Assembly: GCF_900142135.1 (NCBI RefSeq) | Contig: NZ_FQZU01000031.1 | Span: forward strand, 1 to 64,000 | DNA from: Desulfatibacillum alkenivorans DSM 16219 | Lineage (GTDB): Bacteria > Desulfobacterota > Desulfobacteria > Desulfobacterales > Desulfatibacillaceae | Reading direction: 5' to 3' | Length of the DNA stretch: 64,000 bases | Shown: positions 59,663 through 64,000 of the stretch, in pieces | Position numbering within the stretch: position 1 is the stretch's first letter | Layout of the letters: the number at the start of each line of letters is the position of its first letter | The notes under the pieces: model-generated | What the model saw: only the letters and a program-made list of their open reading frames with translations | Told to the model about the DNA's origin: nothing | Databases searched by the model: none | Program-made: the position numbers and the translations under genes

Positions 59663-61453
59663 ATGAAGAGGTTAGGACTGTTGGAGACGTCTCAGCTTGC
59701 CATTAAAGCTCCGTTCATAAAACCGGCAAGATACCACGTAAGGCGCGCGCTTCCCGCCCTGGGCTACGGAACCGCGTTCAAGCTGCTCATGCCGGATAAA
59801 CTTTGGAAACTGGCCGCTGCAGGAAAAACCAATGCGGCGCCCACGCTTATTCTCAATATGATGGACGTCAGGGGCGAACAGGAAGCCGTGGTTTCGGACG
59901 AAAAACGCCTGAAAACCAAGGATTTTAAGGATCGTTTTCTCAGAATCGCCAACTGGCTCATCCATTCCGGGATGCAGCCCAAGGATAAAGCCGCCGTGCT
60001 TATGCACAATTCCGCCGAAGTGCTGGAAACCCTGGTGGGCGCATCCTTCGCCGGGTGCACCAGCCCCGGCCTGAACTGGCACCTCGCAGGTGAGGAACTG
60101 GCCAAGACCATCAACGTTTCCAAGCCTAAAACCATTTTCGTGGGCGAGGATTTTGTGGATCGGATTTTGGGAATCGCCGATCAAATCCCTTCGGTGAAGA
60201 ATTTCGTGGCCGTGGGCGCCAAGGTTCCCAAAGGCTGGATTCCTTACGAAGAGGCGGCGGCATTTTCCCGGAACGCCATGCCGTCGGGCCGATTCATTTT
60301 CGGCGCTGCGCCTTATACTTCCGGAACCACCGGCGTGCCAAAAAACGTCAACCTGAACGACGGCCTGAGCTACCTGTTTGACGACACGGCCCCCGCTCCC
60401 AATGCAGAGCTCATGGAGTATTTCGAGCTTTTGTTCAGCATGTTGAACGCCGGATTTCATCTGAACATGCACAAGATCAAGGATTTGCGCTCCCTGGTCA
60501 TCACGCCCATGTACCACGCAGGGACCATTGCGGCCCTGTTTCCGGTCTTGTACGGCGGAACCCTGGTGCTGGAGTCCAAATTCGACCCGGAGCAGGTTCT
60601 GGCGACCATGCAGAAGGAACGCATTTCGTGGACCTTTATGGTCCCCACCATGTTGAGCAGAATCCTGCATCTGCCTGACGAGGTGAAGCGTAAATACGAT
60701 CTCTCGTCCATGCGCTCCCTGATTTCCGGCGCCGCGCCGTGCTCCCCGGAAATCAAGACCGGAATCAACGAGTTGTTCATGCAGCAGGGCGCTCCCGGTC
60801 CCGTGTTTCACGAGTATTACGGCTCCACCGAAACCATGATGGTTTCCGTGCTCAGGCCCGGCGATTACAACAATCGCCCCGAACGTCTCAAAAGCGTGGG
60901 CAAACCCCGGTGCGGGGAAGTCCGCCTGGTGGACCCATTAACCGAGCAAGCCGTGAAAAACGGCGAACAGGGCTCCATCTGCGCCCGCACGGTCAGCACC
61001 CTGGGGCTTTCCTACGGGACCGACAGCAGCCTGTTGGACGATGCCTACGTGACCATCAACGGCAAGCTCTATTACAAGGACGGCCTCATGGGATACCAGG
61101 ACGAGGAAGGCTTCCTGTATCTTACGGACCGCATTAAGGACATGGTGATTTCCGGCGGCGTGAACGTCTTTCCCGGCGAGGTGGAAAAAGCCCTGGCGTC
61201 CCACCCGGCCGTGGACGACGTGGCCGTTTTCGGCGTGCCGGATCAGGACCTTGGGGAGGTCATGCGGGCTGAAATTCAATTAGTGCCGGGCGCGGAAATG
61301 ACTGAGGAGGAAGCCTTCGCCCACTGCAAGGAGCAAGGTTTGTTCGGCTATAAAATGCCCCGATACATTGGGTTTACGGAAAAACTGCCCCGCCGGATCG
61401 ACGGTAAGATGATCAAAAGGGAGTTGAAGGAAAAATACTGGCCTGCTTCTTAA
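59663..61453 (+). CDS. AMP-dependent acyl-CoA synthetase/ligase
   Basis: The 596-residue ANL enzyme makes an acyl-AMP then acyl-CoA from a carboxylic acid, ATP and CoA. Motif A3 is YTSGTTGVPK (218-227); A5 is YYGSTET; A8 is DGLMGYQDEEGFLYLTDR; the A10 lysine is K582 in IDGKMIKR. The first 50 residues are a basic extension not usual in the family. GGAG precedes ATG. Next to the TRAP receptor, it is the likely entry step for the CoA-based pathway encoded upstream. Substrate range is not readable. Confidence 0.93.
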   Translation: MKRLGLLETSQLAIKAPFIKPARYHVRRALPALGYGTAFKLLMPDKLWKLAAAGKTNAAPTLILNMMDVRGEQEAVVSDEKRLKTKDFKDRFLRIANWLIHSGMQPKDKAAVLMHNSAEVLETLVGASFAGCTSPGLNWHLAGEELAKTINVSKPKTIFVGEDFVDRILGIADQIPSVKNFVAVGAKVPKGWIPYEEAAAFSRNAMPSGRFIFGAAPYTSGTTGVPKNVNLNDGLSYLFDDTAPAPNAELMEYFELLFSMLNAGFHLNMHKIKDLRSLVITPMYHAGTIAALFPVLYGGTLVLESKFDPEQVLATMQKERISWTFMVPTMLSRILHLPDEVKRKYDLSSMRSLISGAAPCSPEIKTGINELFMQQGAPGPVFHEYYGSTETMMVSVLRPGDYNNRPERLKSVGKPRCGEVRLVDPLTEQAVKNGEQGSICARTVSTLGLSYGTDSSLLDDAYVTINGKLYYKDGLMGYQDEEGFLYLTDRIKDMVISGGVNVFPGEVEKALASHPAVDDVAVFGVPDQDLGEVMRAEIQLVPGAEMTEEEAFAHCKEQGLFGYKMPRYIGFTEKLPRRIDGKMIKRELKEKYWPAS

Positions 61454-61884
61454 ATAGCAATTTTTTTTACTATAGCTTGTCTGCGCGGGATGGAATCTTT
61501 TGAATTTCATCCCGCATTCATTTCTGCTTCATATCCGAGAAATTTTCCAAAGGGCTTATTACCAGAACCCCAAAAAGGAAGGGGGGCTGTCTGAGGGGTA
61601 GACAGCCCCGCTGTTTGGTGAGTGTGGAGTGGTTCGAGGTGAATCATGTTCCGTCCCACGAGGTCGGTGTTCATGAGGCGGAACGCCGGCAGTAGGCGCC
61701 GGTTGCAAAAGATATGGAATTCTATGCTTTCACACTCTGAAATTATGGTCGCGCCTGACATTTTTTCGGTTACAAAAAATATTTAAAAAAGTTTTTTCAA
61801 CGAGGCTTGCAACCAGGGGCGGTTCTGTGTATTAGAGAATTCGACGCATATGTGCATCACTATCAGCATTGGGAAAGAAGGGAC
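61454..61884. other. Intergenic region with two hairpins
   Basis: No convincing gene. GCGGGATG/CATCCCGC (61485-61515) may end the ligase transcript although a T-run is missing. GGGGCTGTC/GACAGCCCC (61583-61609) with T-rich sequence on its minus-strand side could be a minus-strand terminator. A minus-strand frame at 61507-61761 lacks support. Confidence 0.45.
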
Positions 61885-62454
61885 ATGCCTCAGCGAAAGA
61901 AAATCCTGCCTCTCAAACAGGTCTACCAAATCAAGGTCTCATTGAAAAACATCCGTCCCCCCATCTGGAGACGGCTGTTAGTCACCAGCGATACAACCCT
62001 GCCGCGATTTCACATGATCATCCAAAATGCCATGGGATGGCAAAACGGACACGAGCATGTCTTTGAAATTGAAAAAATGGAGTTTGGCGTCAACGATCCT
62101 TACGACCCCACGTCGCCCAAGGACGAGACCAAAATTCGCCTCTCCAAGATCGTGAACCGGGAAGGCCAGCGCTTTAAGTACATCTACGATTACGGCGATT
62201 ACTGGGAGCACGAAGTGCTTGTGGAAAAGATTCTGCCTCTGGAAAAGGGCGAATCCTATCCCCAGTGCATCAAGGGCAAACGCGCATGCCCGCCCGAAGA
62301 CGTGGGCGGCCCTCCAGGGTATCAGGACTTGCTGGAAGCTCTGGAAAGCCCGGAGGAGGCGGATAACGTGGAACTCCTGGACATCGTGGAAGATGACTGG
62401 GACCCGGACCACTTTGACCTTTCCGAAGCCAATGAAATGCTGACGGCCGTGTAA
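61885..62454 (+). CDS. Plasmid pRiA4b ORF-3 family protein
   Basis: From ATG 61885 (AAGGG just before it) the protein is 189 residues; upstream TTG 61807 is not supported. VYQIKVSLKNIRPPIWRRLLV, the F-H-x-x-I-Q-x-A-M-G-W segment and YDYGDYWEHEVLVEKILP are the hallmark of the PRiA4_ORF3 family (PF07929). The end is acidic (VEDDWDPDHFDLSEANE). The family is widespread, often on plasmids or islands, and has no assigned activity. It lies between the ligase and pyrF genes. Confidence 0.9.
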   Translation: MPQRKKILPLKQVYQIKVSLKNIRPPIWRRLLVTSDTTLPRFHMIIQNAMGWQNGHEHVFEIEKMEFGVNDPYDPTSPKDETKIRLSKIVNREGQRFKYIYDYGDYWEHEVLVEKILPLEKGESYPQCIKGKRACPPEDVGGPPGYQDLLEALESPEEADNVELLDIVEDDWDPDHFDLSEANEMLTAV

Positions 62455-62516
62455 TTCGCCGCCGCTTCGCTTTAGAAATTTTTTGCATCCAACCACGGAC
62501 CAATCAGGGAGAAGCC

Positions 62517-63197
62517 ATGATTGAACCCAAGGACCGCATTATTTTCGCCCTGGACGTGCCTTCTTTGGACCAGGCGTCCCATTACGTCAAGCTATTAGCC
62601 CCCCATATAGGCATGTTCAAGGTGGGCCTGGAGCTTTTCGCCGCCGAAGGGCCCTCCGTGGTCAAGGAAGTCCTCAACGCCGGAAATCGTGTATTCCTGG
62701 ATTTGAAGCTCCACGACATCCCCAAAACCGTGGAGCGCGCCATGTCCGTTCTGGCGGGCCTTGGCGTCAGCCTGGCCACCGTGCATACCACCGGCGGTCC
62801 GGACATGCTTAATGCGGCCGTGGAGGGCGCTCAGGGCAAGCTGGGGGTGATGGGCGTGACCGTGCTCACCAGCGAAGGCGGAAATCCCCAAACCATTTCG
62901 GACAGGGTCCTTAGGCGGGCCGAGACGGCCAAGGCGGCCGGATGCGCCGGCGTGGTGTGCTCGGGCCTGGAAGCCGCCAAGGTGCGCCAAGCCGTGGGCG
63001 AGGATTTTTTCATCGTCACTCCGGGAATCCGCATGGCGGACGACAATTCCAAGGACGATCAAAAGCGCGTGGTAACCCCGGGCCTGGCCGTTCAGTCCGG
63101 CGCCAGCCATATTGTGGTGGGCCGCCCCATCCGGGACGCCGCCGACCCGATCCAGGCCGCCAAGGCCATGGCCCTTGATATAGAAAAAGCGGGATAG
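62517..63197 (+). CDS. pyrF: Orotidine 5'-phosphate decarboxylase
   Basis: PyrF decarboxylates OMP to UMP, the last step of de novo pyrimidine synthesis. The 226-residue TIM-barrel protein begins with IIFALDVPSLDQA; the catalytic D-x-K-x-x-D is LDLKLHD (D62, K64, D67). TTGGPDML, VTPGIR and GASHIVVGRPI form the phosphate-binding parts. Length is typical. AGGGAG precedes ATG and a strong terminator follows, so it is a single-gene unit, convergent with the aspartokinase gene. Confidence 0.96.
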   Translation: MIEPKDRIIFALDVPSLDQASHYVKLLAPHIGMFKVGLELFAAEGPSVVKEVLNAGNRVFLDLKLHDIPKTVERAMSVLAGLGVSLATVHTTGGPDMLNAAVEGAQGKLGVMGVTVLTSEGGNPQTISDRVLRRAETAKAAGCAGVVCSGLEAAKVRQAVGEDFFIVTPGIRMADDNSKDDQKRVVTPGLAVQSGASHIVVGRPIRDAADPIQAAKAMALDIEKAG

Positions 63198-63257
63198 ATC
63201 GCTTTTGAAGCGTGATCCGTCCGACCGAAGCGACGAAACATCGCCATTAAAAACAAA

Positions 63258-63307
63258 AAAGGGGAAGACGCCCCATACAGCGCGTCTTCCCCTTTGTCTT
63301 TTTTTTG
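63258..63307. terminator. Bidirectional terminator between pyrF and lysC
   Basis: AAAGGGGAAGACGC and GCGTCTTCCCCTTT form a long perfect stem with a ten-base loop. On the plus strand TCTTTTTTTT follows; on the minus strand TTTTTTGTTTTTAAT follows. It can serve both convergent genes. Confidence 0.95.
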
Positions 63308-63318
63308 TCCTGGCGGAT

Positions 63319-64000
63319 TTAATCCGCGTCCAGGCCGAATTCCGTATGCAGGATCTGGCAGGCCAGCTCCGCGTATTTTTCCTCCACCACGCAGGAAATG
63401 CGAATTTCCGAAGTGGAGATCATCATGATGTTGATGCTTTTTGCAGCCAGGGTGGAGAACATCCTGGCCGCCACGCCGTGGTGGGACTTCATGCCCACGC
63501 CGGTCACGGAGACCTTGGCGATGTTGGTGTCTCCGGCCACGGATTCCGCGCCGATTTCCTTGGCGGTTTTTTCCACGATGGCCAGGGCGTCCTTGTAATC
63601 GGTCTTGGGCACCGTAAAGGTGATGTCCGTCATGTTGCTGGCCCGGGTGTTCTGGATGATCATATCCACGGAAATGCCGGCGTCGGCTACGGCGGAGAAG
63701 ACTTTGGCGGCCACGCCGGGTTCGTCCGGGACCTTGGTTACGGTGATTCTGGCGTCGGTTTTCACAAAGGTGACGCCGGCCACCAGCATACGTTCCATAT
63801 CCCTATCTTCACAGACTATCATGGTCCCTTCCTCCTCATTAAATGACGAACGCACATGCACAGGCACGTTGTGCTTGGCCGCAAATTCCACCGAGCGGAT
63901 CTGCAGCACCTTGGCCCCCAGGCTGGACATTTCCAGCATGACGTCATGGGTCACGCACTTGAGCTTGCGCGCCTTGGAGACCACGCGGGGATCGGCGGTG
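63319..64000 (-). CDS. lysC: Aspartokinase, C-terminal part (cut by window edge)
   Basis: About 227 residues are visible, starting inside TADPRVVSKARKL, the end of the catalytic kinase domain, where the ADP-ribose-like loop of the amino-acid kinase fold lies. The rest contains two ACT domains: the first includes ITVTKVPDEPGVAAKVFSAVADAGISVDMII, the second starts ITFTVPKTD and VSVTGVGMKSHHGVAARMF. Ends FGLDAD. Aspartokinase phosphorylates aspartate for lysine, threonine and methionine synthesis and is inhibited by lysine through the ACT domains in most members. The stop overlaps no other gene. The 5' end lies beyond the window. Confidence 0.95.
   Translation of the reverse strand, partial: TADPRVVSKARKLKCVTHDVMLEMSSLGAKVLQIRSVEFAAKHNVPVHVRSSFNEEEGTMIVCEDRDMERMLVAGVTFVKTDARITVTKVPDEPGVAAKVFSAVADAGISVDMIIQNTRASNMTDITFTVPKTDYKDALAIVEKTAKEIGAESVAGDTNIAKVSVTGVGMKSHHGVAARMFSTLAAKSINIMMISTSEIRISCVVEEKYAELACQILHTEFGLDAD

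Noticed and set aside
61507-61761. 84-residue minus-strand frame after the ligase gene
   Set aside because: Contains a strong hairpin, lacks a good ribosome site and has no recognisable motif; it could be a decayed gene but this cannot be supported.

Overview
The window reads as the chromosome of a strictly anaerobic deltaproteobacterium that oxidises organic acids or hydrocarbons, most like the Desulfobacterales (Desulfatibacillum-type). This rests on inference from gene content: glycyl radical enzymes, many acyl-CoA dehydrogenases, crotonases and MaoC proteins, ferredoxin-like electron carriers, a K+-independent H+-pyrophosphatase, and a housekeeping order (ispE, tRNA-Gln, prs, rplY, pth) familiar from that group. 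No rRNA is present to confirm it.

Layout. Positions 1-3.6 kb are accessory: the tail of an IS66 transposase, an HNH-type protein with an unknown partner, an unknown protein, and a NucS-like nuclease joined to a PUA/EVE-like domain. From 3.9 to 20.6 kb is housekeeping: tRNA-Pro, divergent serC/serA, a DUF1844 protein, ispE, tRNA-Gln, prs, rplY, pth, hppA, carD, an RluD-type pseudouridine synthase, an aminotransferase, a secreted FGE-fold protein and glnE.

From 20.7 kb onward the window is acyl-CoA and redox metabolism with many TetR regulators. A TetR gene faces a saccharopine-dehydrogenase-like gene across two palindromes. A crotonase, an SDR and a CoA-transferase follow. At 27.3-33.8 kb a TetR gene leads a cassette of two paralogous glycyl radical enzymes around one activating enzyme. 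Their active-site loop lacks the Glu of the known dehydratases, so the substrate is open. A second TetR with two near-identical operators and two MaoC hydratases follow, then a crotonase. A minus-strand operon (40.5-37.2 kb) encodes a beta-keto acid cleavage enzyme, an Fe-S protein and a fused double TetR.

From 41.2 to 61.5 kb a long plus-strand series encodes an apparent complete beta-oxidation set (a pair of acyl-CoA dehydrogenases, one degenerate; 3-hydroxyacyl-CoA dehydrogenase; crotonase; thiolase), two thiolase-fold proteins without recognisable catalytic residues followed by two DUF35 proteins, a CrtC-like lipocalin-fold protein, MaoC, PHP and phosphoesterase proteins, a 601-residue acyl-CoA dehydrogenase, two FAD oxidoreductases, a thioesterase, a lone TRAP receptor and an acyl-CoA ligase. 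Together they look able to import an acid, activate it and degrade it through CoA esters. The last 2.5 kb carry a pRiA4b ORF-3-like gene, pyrF and the 3' part of an aspartokinase gene.

The non-coding sequence holds several repeats (a 29-bp inverted repeat with a solo half elsewhere, a ~120-bp direct repeat pair, a ~90-bp inverted pair) and several palindromes that fit TetR operators. All calls come from reading the sequence; no database search was possible.
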